From AC-32 sp963728765 (lineage in GTDB: Bacteria > Actinomycetota > Thermoleophilia > Gaiellales > Gaiellaceae): a stretch of DNA of 64,000 nt. A program made the position numbers and the translations under genes. Below are positions 41,793 through 49,152 of this stretch, piece after piece. The DNA lies in NCBI GenBank assembly GCA_963728765.1, contig CAVSKX010000004.1, forward strand, positions 620,001-684,000. Reading direction: 5' to 3'. How positions within the stretch are numbered: the stretch's first letter is position 1; the number at the start of each line of letters is the position of its first letter. Under the pieces are notes generated by a model. It was not told where the DNA came from, ran no database searches, and saw only the letters and a program-made list of their open reading frames with translations.

Positions 41793-41849
41793 GGAGAGCT
41801 TGACGAAAACACCGTCAATGCCCTCGACCAGCGTTCCGCCAAACCCTCC
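41793..41849 (-). repeat. 57-bp palindrome at the pit stop codon
   Basis: On the minus strand GGAGGGTTTGGCGGAAC begins at the last base of the pit TAG. It can pair with GTTTTCGTCAAGCTCTCC (ending at 41793). The mismatches are mostly G-U on the minus-strand RNA. The first 14 bases match the end of the 163-bp palindrome at 11071 except for one position, and both begin at a TAG stop. Confidence 0.5.
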
Positions 41850-42838
41850 TAGAAGATGCCCTGGACGGGCCAGTAGAGCGCCGCGGCGACGAGGGCGGCG
41901 GCCGGGATCGTCAGCAGCCAGGCAATGACGATGTTGCCGGCGACGCCCCAGCGGACGGCCGACAGCCGCTTCGTGGCCCCGGAGCCCATCACCGAGCCGG
42001 AAATCACGTGCGTCGTCGAGAGCGGGTAGCCCAGGCGCGTGGCGGCGTAGATCGTCACGCCGGCCGTGATCTGCGAGGAGAACCCACTGGCCGGCTCCAT
42101 GCTGAACACGCGCTGGCCCAGGGTCCGCATGATCCGCCAGCCGCCGACGTAGGTCCCGGCCGCGATGGCGAGGCCCGCGGACACGATCACCCAGGTCGGG
42201 ATGTAGAAGTGCGAGATGTGCCCCGCCTCGAAGAGCGCGAGCGCGATCACGCCCATCGTCTTCTGGGCGTCGTTCGCGCCGTGGGTGAACGCGACCCACG
42301 TCCCTGACGCGAGCTGGCCTAGGCGGAACGTCCGGTTGGCGAAGCCCGGTGTCATCCAGACGAACACCCAGAAGATCAGCAGCAGGAGCAGGAAGGCGCC
42401 GGCGAAGGCGATTATCGGCGCCGCCACGGCCGGAATGGCCACGTCGTGGACGATCCCGTGCCACTGCACACCCTTCAGGCCCGACTGGGCGATCGCTGCA
42501 CCGACGAGGCCGCCGATCAGCGCGTGCGAGGAGCTCGACGGGAGGCCGAGCCACCACGTGACCAGGTTCCAGGCGATCGCCCCGATCAGCGCCGCAAGAA
42601 CCGTCTTCTCGGTCGCGAGGCCGGTGTCGATGATGCCCTTGCCCACTGTCTTGGCGACGGCGGTCGTGACGAACGCGCCGGCGAGGTTCGCGATCGCCGC
42701 GACGAGGACGGCCAGGCGCGGCGAGAGGGCGCGGGTCGACACCGACGTCGCAACGGCGTTCGCCGTGTCGTGGAAGCCGTTCGTGAAGTCGAAGCCGAGG
42801 GCGACGACCACGACCACGACGAGCAGGACGTCGTCCAC
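41849..42838 (-). CDS. pit: Inorganic phosphate transporter, PiT family
   Basis: A 329-residue, roughly nine-helix transporter. The two PiT signatures are present: GFDFTNGFHDTANA near the N-terminus and TWVAFTHGANDAQKTMG in the middle. It moves metal-phosphate with protons or cations. GTG start. It lies downstream of the PhoU-like gene, the usual pairing. A double-hairpin repeat separates the two genes. Confidence 0.93.
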   Translation of the reverse strand: MDDVLLVVVVVVALGFDFTNGFHDTANAVATSVSTRALSPRLAVLVAAIANLAGAFVTTAVAKTVGKGIIDTGLATEKTVLAALIGAIAWNLVTWWLGLPSSSSHALIGGLVGAAIAQSGLKGVQWHGIVHDVAIPAVAAPIIAFAGAFLLLLLIFWVFVWMTPGFANRTFRLGQLASGTWVAFTHGANDAQKTMGVIALALFEAGHISHFYIPTWVIVSAGLAIAAGTYVGGWRIMRTLGQRVFSMEPASGFSSQITAGVTIYAATRLGYPLSTTHVISGSVMGSGATKRLSAVRWGVAGNIVIAWLLTIPAAALVAAALYWPVQGIF

Positions 42839-42841
42839 TAA

Positions 42842-42893
42842 GGCGCCGCTTGCGGCGCCGCCGTCAGGACACGCGGGCTCTGCTCGCGTGCCC
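42842..42893 (+). repeat. Double-hairpin repeat, copy 4
   Basis: Hairpin 1 is GGCGCCGCTTGCGGCGCC (42842-42859), in which both arms differ from the GGCATCG version in a matching way. A 7-nt linker follows. Hairpin 2 has arms GGACACGCGGGC (42867-42878) and GCTCGCGTGCCC (42882-42893) with a TCT loop. It lies between the PhoU-like gene and pit. Confidence 0.75.
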
Positions 42894-42947
42894 GTCTGAG
42901 ACGACCAGTCGATGCGAGTAGGGCCATCTGCAACGTGACGCCCCCGG

Positions 42948-43571
42948 CTAGCGGTTCTTGACCACTATGGCCTCGAGCACGTCGGCGGCGTTCTCGAGCG
43001 CGTCGACGGCCTCCTCGAGCCGCTCGTGGATGTCCTTCCAGCGGATGATCACCTTCGCGTCGTCGGTCGACGAGAACAGCTCCGCCACGGCGTCGCGTTC
43101 CAGCTGGTCGCCCTCGTCCTCGAGCTCGCGGAGGGCGGCCAGCTGGTCGCTGGAGTCCTTGAACCCTTCGAGGCGGCGCACGGCCTGGTCGAGCTGGGTC
43201 ACCGCCTTCAGGATCACGTCGGCCTGAGCACGAGCTTTGGCCGGCACGCGGTCGACGCCCCAGGAGCCGAGGTTGTCGGCCGCCTCGTCGATGTGGTCGC
43301 AGACGTCGTCGATCGCGCCCGCCAGCCGGTACATGTCGTCGCGGTCGAACGGCGTCACGAACGTGCGGTTGAGCAGGTTCACGACCTCGTGCGTGAGCCG
43401 GTCGCCCTCGTGCTCGCGCTCCTTGATCTGGGCGATCACCGCCTCGCCGTCGTCCGGGAAGCGCTCGAGCAGGTCGACGAGCAGGCGGGCGATCTCGACC
43501 GCGTTCGCGGAGGCCTGCTCGTAGAGGTCGAAGAACTCGTTCTTCTGCGGTGTGAGCCGAAGGCGTGGCAT
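42948..43571 (-). CDS. PhoU-like DUF47 protein
   Basis: A 207-residue all-helical protein with EREHEGDRLTHEVVNLLNRTF and FDRDDMYRLAGAIDDVCDHI, the DUF47/PhoU-like pattern. These proteins are paired with PiT transporters and are thought to regulate them. The gene lies directly upstream of pit on the same strand. Confidence 0.9.
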   Translation of the reverse strand: MPRLRLTPQKNEFFDLYEQASANAVEIARLLVDLLERFPDDGEAVIAQIKEREHEGDRLTHEVVNLLNRTFVTPFDRDDMYRLAGAIDDVCDHIDEAADNLGSWGVDRVPAKARAQADVILKAVTQLDQAVRRLEGFKDSSDQLAALRELEDEGDQLERDAVAELFSSTDDAKVIIRWKDIHERLEEAVDALENAADVLEAIVVKNR

Positions 43572-43639
43572 CGGGCGGAGCCTTGTACCACTTCGCGTCA
43601 GGGGCCGCGTCCGCACCCGCTGCTACCCTGCATTCTCGG

Positions 43640-44005
43640 GTGGGAGAAATCGCCGATTTCCAGGCAGATTCCGCGAAGGAGCCGCCGAGGTTCCAAAACG
43701 AGGCCGAGCGCGAGTGCGCCAAGGTCCTCGATTTCTACGGCGTTCCCTGGGAGTACGAGCCGCACACGTTTGTGCTCGAGGAAGGCGAAGACGGCCGCAT
43801 CGTCGAGGCCTTCACGCCCGATTTCTTCCTCCCCGAGCAGAACCTCTACCTCGAGATCACGGTGATGAAGCAGCGGCTGGTGACGCGCAAGAACCGCAAG
43901 CTCCGGAAGCTGCGCGAGCGCTACCCCGAGGTGCGCGTGAAGCTCTTCTACAAGCGCGACATCGAGCGGCTGGCCCAGCGCTACCGCCTGGACCTGGCGT
44001 CATAG
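43640..44005 (+). CDS. Possible PD-(D/E)XK nuclease-fold protein
   Basis: GTG start, 121 residues. The core reads TPDFFLPEQNLYLEITVMK, with an Asp, a Glu about nine residues on and a Lys, as in small nuclease-fold proteins (DUF559/TnsA-like). FYGVPWEYEPHTFVLEE fits the first strand of that fold. It is followed by hpt on the same strand. Activity and DNA target are unknown; the fold is a pattern-based inference. Confidence 0.6.
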   Translation: MGEIADFQADSAKEPPRFQNEAERECAKVLDFYGVPWEYEPHTFVLEEGEDGRIVEAFTPDFFLPEQNLYLEITVMKQRLVTRKNRKLRKLRERYPEVRVKLFYKRDIERLAQRYRLDLAS

Positions 44006-44056
44006 ACAGCGCAGCGTTGCCGGGACATCCATTGACATCCCTCCAACACCGCGGAC

Positions 44057-44108
44057 GGCCGCGCGAGCAAAGCCCGCGCGTCCTGAGGTCGGCATCGCAA
44101 GCGACTCC
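44057..44108 (-). repeat. Double-hairpin repeat, copy 5, at the 5' end of hpt
   Basis: Hairpin 2 arms are at 44057-44068 and 44072-44083 (loop AAA on the plus strand). A 7-nt linker follows, then hairpin 1, GGCATCGCAAGCGACTCC (44091-44108, two mismatches). It ends about 30 bp before the first conserved HPRT codon. Confidence 0.75.
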
Positions 44109-44138
44109 TTAGACGACGCGTCAGCAACGGACGCGCGC

Positions 44139-44657
44139 GTCGGCGAGGTCTTCCTCAGCGCGGACGAGCTGCGCAGCCGCGTCGAGGAGCTGGGCGCGGA
44201 GATCTCGCGCGACTACGAGAACCGCGACCTGCTGCTCGTCTCGCTGCTGAAGGCGAGCTTCGTCTTCCTCACCGACCTCTCGCGCGCGATCCCGATCGAG
44301 CACCAGATCGACTTCGTCGAGCTGACCGGCTACAACGGCGCCGACACCGGCGGCCACTCGCGCGTGCGGCTGCTGAAGGACTGCGCGATCCCGGTCACGG
44401 GCCTCGACGTGCTGCTGGTCGAGGACGTCGTCGACACCGGGCTGACACTCAACTACCTGCGCAAGCTGCTCGAGCTGCGGAAGCCTGCGAGCCTCCGCAT
44501 CGCCGCCCTGCTCGACCGACCGTACCGCCGGCTGGTCGAGGACTTGCCCGTCGATTTCGTCGGCTTCACCGTCCCGGACGAGTTCTTCGTCGGCTACGGC
44601 TTCGACGTCGACGGCCGCTGGCGGAACCTGCCCGACCTGCGGCTCGCAAAAGTTTAG
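44139..44657 (+). CDS. hpt: Hypoxanthine phosphoribosyltransferase, start codon not found
   Basis: The conserved protein starts at VGEVFLSADELRSRVEELG and includes the PRPP-binding loop LLVEDVVDTGLTL and VDFVGFTVPDEFFVGYG. It salvages hypoxanthine/guanine with PRPP. There is no ATG, GTG or TTG in this frame between the upstream stop (near 43940) and 44364, which lies inside the protein. The region where the start should be is occupied by a double-hairpin repeat. Either an unusual start codon is used (an ATT lies near 44030) or the 5' end has been damaged. The stop lies inside the MntR-like box. Confidence 0.8.
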   Translation, partial: VGEVFLSADELRSRVEELGAEISRDYENRDLLLVSLLKASFVFLTDLSRAIPIEHQIDFVELTGYNGADTGGHSRVRLLKDCAIPVTGLDVLLVEDVVDTGLTLNYLRKLLELRKPASLRIAALLDRPYRRLVEDLPVDFVGFTVPDEFFVGYGFDVDGRWRNLPDLRLAKV

Positions 44658-44681
44658 ACAAGCCTAAACTCTGGCTACACT
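44651..44681 (+). promoter_or_regulatory. MntR/DtxR-like box and promoter of mntH
   Basis: AGTTTAGACAAGCCTAAACT (44651-44670) has perfect 7-bp arms AGTTTAG and CTAAACT, the form of DtxR/MntR-family operators. TTTAGA inside it and TACACT (44676-44681) are 17 bp apart as -35 and -10. The predicted transcript would begin at about 44688, the first base of the mntH GTG, so a leaderless mRNA is likely. Confidence 0.65.
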
Positions 44682-44687
44682 GAGACC

Positions 44688-45974
44688 GTGATGGCGACAC
44701 GGTCAGGTGCGGTCGCCGCAGGCAGTGTGCGGACGGCCGAAGAAGCGCTCCGCGGATACCCGCGCAGCTGGCGCATCCTGCCCTTCCTCGGGCCCGCCTT
44801 CGTCGCGTGCGTCGCCTATATCGACCCGGGCAACTTCGCGACGAACATCGCCGGCGGCTCGAAGTTCGGCTACACGCTCTGTTGGGTGATCCTCGCCTCG
44901 AACCTGATGGCGATGCTGATCCAGACGCTGTCGGCCAAGCTCGGCATCGCCACGGGGCGCAACCTCCCGGAGGTCTGCCGCGAGCGGTTCTCGCGCCGCA
45001 CCTCGACCGGGCTCTGGATCCAGGCCGAGCTGATCGCGATGGCGACCGATCTCGCGGAGTTCCTCGGCGCCGCGCTCGGATTCCACCTGCTCTTCGGCAT
45101 GGACCTCTTCCCGGCCGCGGTCCTCACCGGCATCGTGACCTTTGCGATCCTGGGCCTGCAGCGCATCGGCTTCCGGACGTTCGAGGCCGTCATCGCGGGC
45201 TTCGTCGGAGCCATCGGCGTCTGCTACCTCGCGGAGCTGTGGCTCGCGCACCCGCCCCTCGGGACGGTCGCGCTGCACGCGGTCAAGCCGCAGTTCGCCG
45301 GAGGCGAGTCGCTGCTCCTCGCGGTCGGGATCCTCGGCGCGACCGTGATGCCGCACGTCATCTACCTGCACTCCGCGCTGACGCAGAACCGCATCGTGCC
45401 GCAGAACGACGAGGAAGCCCGCCGCGTCTACCGCTACACGAAGGTCGACGTCATGATCGCCATGTCGATCGCCGGGCTGATCAACATGGCCATGCTGGTG
45501 ATGGCCGCCTCCGTCTTCTTCAAGACCGGCCTCACCGACATCGCGTCGCTGGAGACCGCGCATCAGACGCTGGAGCCGATCCTGGGCGGCGCCTCGAGCA
45601 CCCTCTTCGCGCTCGCTCTGCTCGCGTCCGGCCTGTCGAGCTCGACCGTCGGCACCCTCTCGGGACAGGTCGTGATGCAGGGCTTCATCGATCGGCAGAT
45701 CCCGTTGTTCGTGCGGCGTCTGGTGACGATGCTGCCGGCGCTCCTGGTCGCGGCGATCGGCCTCGACCCCTCGCGAACGCTGGTGATCAGCCAGGTCGTG
45801 CTCTCCTTCGGGATCCCGTTCGCCCTCATCCCGCTGGTCTGGTTCACGAGCCGGAGGGAGCTCATGGGCCCGCTCGTGAACCGAAAAACGACGACGGCCG
45901 TGGCCGTGGTTGTGGCGGCGCTGATCACCGCGCTGAACGTGTTCCTGCTGGCGCAGACCTTCGGCGTGTTCTAG
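44688..45974 (+). CDS. mntH: Nramp-family manganese/divalent metal transporter
   Basis: A 428-residue, eleven-helix Nramp protein with the metal-site motifs DPGNFATN in helix 1 and the MPHVIYLHS region in helix 6. It imports Mn2+ (or Fe2+) with protons. GTG at 44688 or ATG at 44691; the predicted transcript start favours the GTG. The MntR-like box overlapping the promoter fits manganese repression. Confidence 0.93.
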   Translation: MMATRSGAVAAGSVRTAEEALRGYPRSWRILPFLGPAFVACVAYIDPGNFATNIAGGSKFGYTLCWVILASNLMAMLIQTLSAKLGIATGRNLPEVCRERFSRRTSTGLWIQAELIAMATDLAEFLGAALGFHLLFGMDLFPAAVLTGIVTFAILGLQRIGFRTFEAVIAGFVGAIGVCYLAELWLAHPPLGTVALHAVKPQFAGGESLLLAVGILGATVMPHVIYLHSALTQNRIVPQNDEEARRVYRYTKVDVMIAMSIAGLINMAMLVMAASVFFKTGLTDIASLETAHQTLEPILGGASSTLFALALLASGLSSSTVGTLSGQVVMQGFIDRQIPLFVRRLVTMLPALLVAAIGLDPSRTLVISQVVLSFGIPFALIPLVWFTSRRELMGPLVNRKTTTAVAVVVAALITALNVFLLAQTFGVF

Positions 45975-45978
45975 GGCC

Positions 45979-46134
45979 CTACCAGCGGTACCAGCGGGCG
46001 TCCGCCCGGTGCGCGAGGAACCCGATCAGCCAGAGTGCGAGGACGACCGCGGCGATGACCCACAGGAACTCCACCGCGAAGCCGATGCCGAACAGGATGA
46101 GCGCTAGCAGCAGGACGAGTAACAGGACGAGCAT
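45979..46134 (-). CDS. Small membrane protein (51 residues)
   Basis: Two transmembrane segments (MLVLLLVLLLALILFGIGFA and FLWVIAAVVLALWLIGFL) and a short tail AHRADARWYRW. A GGGAGG lies upstream of the ATG at 46134. It resembles the hydrophobic small proteins of the hydrogenase/DUF5670 type by pattern only. It converges on mntH with a 4-bp gap. Confidence 0.65.
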   Translation of the reverse strand: MLVLLLVLLLALILFGIGFAVEFLWVIAAVVLALWLIGFLAHRADARWYRW

Positions 46135-46198
46135 CGGAGCGGCCTCCCTTCCGCCCCTGCGAGATGCCCGTTTTTCCGCGATTTGGAACGCAGTACAG

Positions 46199-47389
46199 CT
46201 ACAGGTAGCCGAGCGGGTCGACCGGCGAACCGTTGATCCGCACCTCGAAGTGGAGGTGCGGACCGAAGCAGTGGCCGGTGCAGCCGACGTAGCCGATCGT
46301 CTGGCCCTGCGAGACGACCTGGCCGACGCCGACGGCGACGCTCGACTGGTGGCCATAGGCGGTCGAGACCCCACCGCCGTGGTCGATCGCGACGAGGTTT
46401 CCGTAGCCGGACATCCAGCCCGCGTACACGACACGGCCGGCGGCCGCCGCGCGGATCGGGGTGCCGTAGCCGACCCCGATGTCGATGCCCTCGTGCATCC
46501 GCCCCCAGCGCGAGCCGAATCCGCTCGTCACGGGCCCGTTCACCGGCCAGATGAAGCCCGCGGCGGAAGGCGTCGTGTCGCCTGGAGCCGAGTACGACGA
46601 GATCGACTGCGCCGTGCGGATCTGCGCGGCGAGATCGGCGCTCGCCTGCTGGAGGCCGGCCGCCTCGTGGAGGAACGCCGACTTCGACTCCTTGACGTTC
46701 TGCAGCGCGCCGCGCTTGTTCGCCCGCGCCGCGGCGAGCTGGTTCTCGCTGGCGATTAGCCGGTCGCGCAAGGCGCGCACCTGGTTCGTGCGCACGGCGA
46801 TCGTCCGTAGCTCCGCGGCGACGAGCGAGCGGAACTTCTTCGTGTGCTCGCGTTGGACGCGCACGCGTTCTCTGGCGGTGCCGACCTGTCCGGCGATCGA
46901 CTTGTCCTGGGTCGCAAGCGAGTCGACGACCTGCGCCTGGTCGACCAGGTCGTCGAAACTTTTCGCAGCGAACAGGACCTCTAGCGAGCTCGGCTCGCCC
47001 TGCTCGTAGAGGTCGACGAGCCGGTTGCCGAGCCGGTCGATGAGCGCGCTGTACTCGCTGCGGTAGAAGTGGTAGCGGCTCGTCTGCAATCGGAAGAGCT
47101 CGTTCAGGCGCGCGAGCTTCTCCTTGTGCAGTTGCAGGTCGCGCTCGAGCGGCTCGAGCTGGGCGGAGACGACGCCGATCTGCGAGGAGAGTCCGTGGAT
47201 CTGGCTGTTGACCGACGCGATCTCCGTCGCGAGGGTGCTCTCGCGCTCCTGCGCCCAGGCGATCTTCGCCTGCACCCGCTGCAGCCGCGCGTCGACCGCG
47301 GCCTTCCGGCCAGCAACATCGCCACTCGCCGGGGCCGCCACGACCGCGAGGAGCAGCGCGGCGAGCGGCACGAGTCTGCGAAGACGCAT
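46199..47389 (-). CDS. Secreted M23 peptidase with N-terminal coiled coil (EnvC/NlpD-like)
   Basis: The 396 residues have a signal peptide (1-23), a long coiled coil (about 25-255) and a C-terminal LytM/M23 domain. Zinc ligands are seen in RMHEGIDIGVGYGTP and CFGPHLHFEVRI. The domain cuts peptidoglycan cross-links or, if self-inhibited, activates amidases at division. HxH is intact (HLHFE), so it is probably active. Start at 47389. Confidence 0.9.
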   Translation of the reverse strand: MRLRRLVPLAALLLAVVAAPASGDVAGRKAAVDARLQRVQAKIAWAQERESTLATEIASVNSQIHGLSSQIGVVSAQLEPLERDLQLHKEKLARLNELFRLQTSRYHFYRSEYSALIDRLGNRLVDLYEQGEPSSLEVLFAAKSFDDLVDQAQVVDSLATQDKSIAGQVGTARERVRVQREHTKKFRSLVAAELRTIAVRTNQVRALRDRLIASENQLAAARANKRGALQNVKESKSAFLHEAAGLQQASADLAAQIRTAQSISSYSAPGDTTPSAAGFIWPVNGPVTSGFGSRWGRMHEGIDIGVGYGTPIRAAAAGRVVYAGWMSGYGNLVAIDHGGGVSTAYGHQSSVAVGVGQVVSQGQTIGYVGCTGHCFGPHLHFEVRINGSPVDPLGYL

Positions 47390-47438
47390 TGAACGAGAGT
47401 TTCGGCGGTCCGGCAGACGTCCCTGCCCCCGCGGGGGG

Positions 47439-48110
47439 TTACTCCGGTGTGGGCGGCGGGCTCGGGCTGGGAGTCGGCTCGGGAACGTGCACGGGGCCCG
47501 GCGGCTCGGAGGGCTCCGGGAGGGGCTCGGGCACCGGGACGGGCTGGGGCGGCGGGCTCGGCTCCGGCAACGGCTCGGGCGAAGGCGTGGGCGTCTCGAC
47601 CTGGGTCGGCTGCACCTGGACGTGTGCGCGCTCGAGTCGCTCAATGGCAGCGGCTGCTGTCTGCTCCATCTGCTCCTCCTTCGCCCGGACCGACGCGTCC
47701 AGCTCGGCCACTCTGGCACGCGCCGACGCGGTCGCTTCGTCGTCACCAGCGTACACGGCTTCGCCCAAAATGCGCGCACTTTCCGACCTTTCTGCCGTCA
47801 GAACGGTCAGCTCGCGGCGCAGTTCGAAGAGCCGTTTGCGGGTGGTCGTGTGGACGGAGACGGACTCGAAGGCGTACCCGGTCGTGTCGCGGACCGCGTG
47901 CCAGGCCGGCGTGAGGGCGCGGGCTGGACGGAAGACTCCGAAGAAGCGCGGCCGGGCTGTGTCGTACTCGACAGGCACCTGGCCGGTCTCGTCCGGCGGT
48001 ACCTCCTGCACCGCCGTCTCCCCCGGCTCCGCCTCGACGCGCGTCCCGCACTCGGGGCAGAAGCGGGCCTTCTCCGGGAGCTCGCTACCGCAGTTCGCGC
48101 AGCTAGCCAT
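47439..48110 (-). CDS. Zinc-ribbon protein with coiled coil and Pro/Glu-rich tail
   Basis: A 223-residue protein with an N-terminal ribbon (CANCGSELPEKARFCPECG), a helical middle and a C-terminal tail of Pro-Glu-Pro repeats (about 175-223) that would be extended. The ribbon is like those at 11272 and 11824. It overlaps the CcmI-like gene by 8 bp, so it is co-transcribed with the cytochrome maturation genes. Confidence 0.7.
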   Translation of the reverse strand: MASCANCGSELPEKARFCPECGTRVEAEPGETAVQEVPPDETGQVPVEYDTARPRFFGVFRPARALTPAWHAVRDTTGYAFESVSVHTTTRKRLFELRRELTVLTAERSESARILGEAVYAGDDEATASARARVAELDASVRAKEEQMEQTAAAAIERLERAHVQVQPTQVETPTPSPEPLPEPSPPPQPVPVPEPLPEPSEPPGPVHVPEPTPSPSPPPTPE

Positions 48111-48417
48111 GCGCGCGCACCCGCTCCTTTCGCGGCTCCGGGTCGAGCGCGCGCAGCGCCTCCGCGGCGCGGCCCCGCATCGGCCCCACCTGGGCCCGGT
48201 AGTCCTCGTCCGAGAGCTTGCCGGTGCGGTGGTCGAACTCGAGCTCTTTCAGAGCCGCGAGCGCCCGGTCCCGCTCCTCGGCGAGCGCGATCCGCTCCTG
48301 CTCGCCCTCGGCAGGGAGGTCGAGCGTGTCGTCCACCGGCCGCGGGTCACGCAGGAACGGCCGAGCCACGAACAGCACGCAGAGCACTGCGAGCAGCACG
48401 CCGAGCGCGAGCCACAT
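48103..48417 (-). CDS. CcmI-like N-terminal domain protein
   Basis: A 104-residue protein with one transmembrane helix (MWLALGVLLAVLCVLFVARP) followed by a short helical region (EERDRALAALKELEFDHRTG, then KLSDEDY). The pattern ALKELEFDHRTGKLSDEDY is the CcmI/CycH N-terminal signature. The long TPR part of CcmI is missing, a form seen in some gram-positive relatives. The ATG overlaps the ccmE stop. Confidence 0.8.
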   Translation of the reverse strand: MWLALGVLLAVLCVLFVARPFLRDPRPVDDTLDLPAEGEQERIALAEERDRALAALKELEFDHRTGKLSDEDYRAQVGPMRGRAAEALRALDPEPRKERVRAHG

Positions 48418-48812
48418 CAGGTTTTCTTCGGCGCGTACTTCGAGGGGCACTTCGTCACGAGCGAGTCACGCTTCGCGACGAAGACGCCGTGCGTGTAGCG
48501 GCCGCTGACCACCACGTGCCGGCCGAGCTTGAACTGGTCCGGGACGCTCCCCCGGTAGACCACCGGCACGGTCTTCGTCCCCCCGATGTCGCCGACCCCG
48601 AAGCGAAGGCCGCTCTTGTCGTATCCCGCGCCGTGCACGGGCCCGACGACCTTGCCGACGAGCGAGACCTCGCCTCTGTGCCCCTTCAACTCGCTTGGCT
48701 TCACCTGGGTCGTGCGGCCGCCGGCAATCGAGACGTAGAGCAGGAAGATCGCCAGCACCGCCGCGACCGACAGTGCGATGACGAGGCGAGCCGAGCGTGG
48801 GTTCTTCGCCAC
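48417..48812 (-). CDS. ccmE: Cytochrome c maturation protein CcmE, CxxxY type
   Basis: The 131 residues comprise a transmembrane helix (about 9-28) followed by the OB-fold heme-carrier domain, with RFGVGDIGGTKTVPVVYRG and LGRHVVVSGRYT. The C-terminal heme-binding motif is CPSKY (Cys122, Tyr126) in place of HxxxY, so heme would attach through Cys. This is the known variant of archaea and some bacteria. No ccmA/B/C/F is in the window. Confidence 0.9.
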   Translation of the reverse strand: MAKNPRSARLVIALSVAAVLAIFLLYVSIAGGRTTQVKPSELKGHRGEVSLVGKVVGPVHGAGYDKSGLRFGVGDIGGTKTVPVVYRGSVPDQFKLGRHVVVSGRYTHGVFVAKRDSLVTKCPSKYAPKKT

Positions 48813-48866
48813 GCCGGGATTGTACGGGCACTCAGCCCGAGCCGGTGTGATGTAACCCGGTGAGGT

Positions 48867-49109
48867 CTAGGAGGGCTCTGGTGCGGGCTCGCGGCGTGTC
48901 GGAATCCGGTAGCCGTGCTCCTCGCAGAGGCTTCCCGGGTTGTCCTCGGTCAACGCGTCGCAGTACCCCTTGCCGTAGGCCGCGCGCATGAACGCCGCGA
49001 CCACCTCGAGGTTCCATTCGCCGATGTCGGCCGCCTCTCGCCAGAGGTCGGCGAGCCGAAGGTCGATGTCGAGCTCGAGCAAATCGATGCGTGAAGGTCG
49101 CTTGGCCAT
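48867..49109 (-). CDS. Small hypothetical protein (80 residues)
   Basis: Helical, acidic protein (MAKRPSRIDLLELDIDLRLA, then AAYGKGYCDALTEDNPGSLC) ending RREPAPEPS. Two Cys. It resembles small helical proteins of actinobacteria, but no function can be named. Separated by 43 bp from the divergent TIM-barrel gene. Confidence 0.65.
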   Translation of the reverse strand: MAKRPSRIDLLELDIDLRLADLWREAADIGEWNLEVVAAFMRAAYGKGYCDALTEDNPGSLCEEHGYRIPTRREPAPEPS

Positions 49110-49152
49110 GGGCGCAACGTAGCCCGGGCATCGGACGGCATACGATCCTCGA

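Noticed and set aside
41243..41842. A longer start for the exported repeat protein (to 41842).
   Set aside because: The ATG at 41701 has a good ribosome-binding site and a signal peptide; the extension covers site B and the pit palindrome.
46905..46930. GTCGCAAGCGAGTC inside the M23 peptidase gene, similar to hairpin 1 of the repeat family.
   Set aside because: No linker or second hairpin follows, and the codons fit the coiled coil; coincidence.
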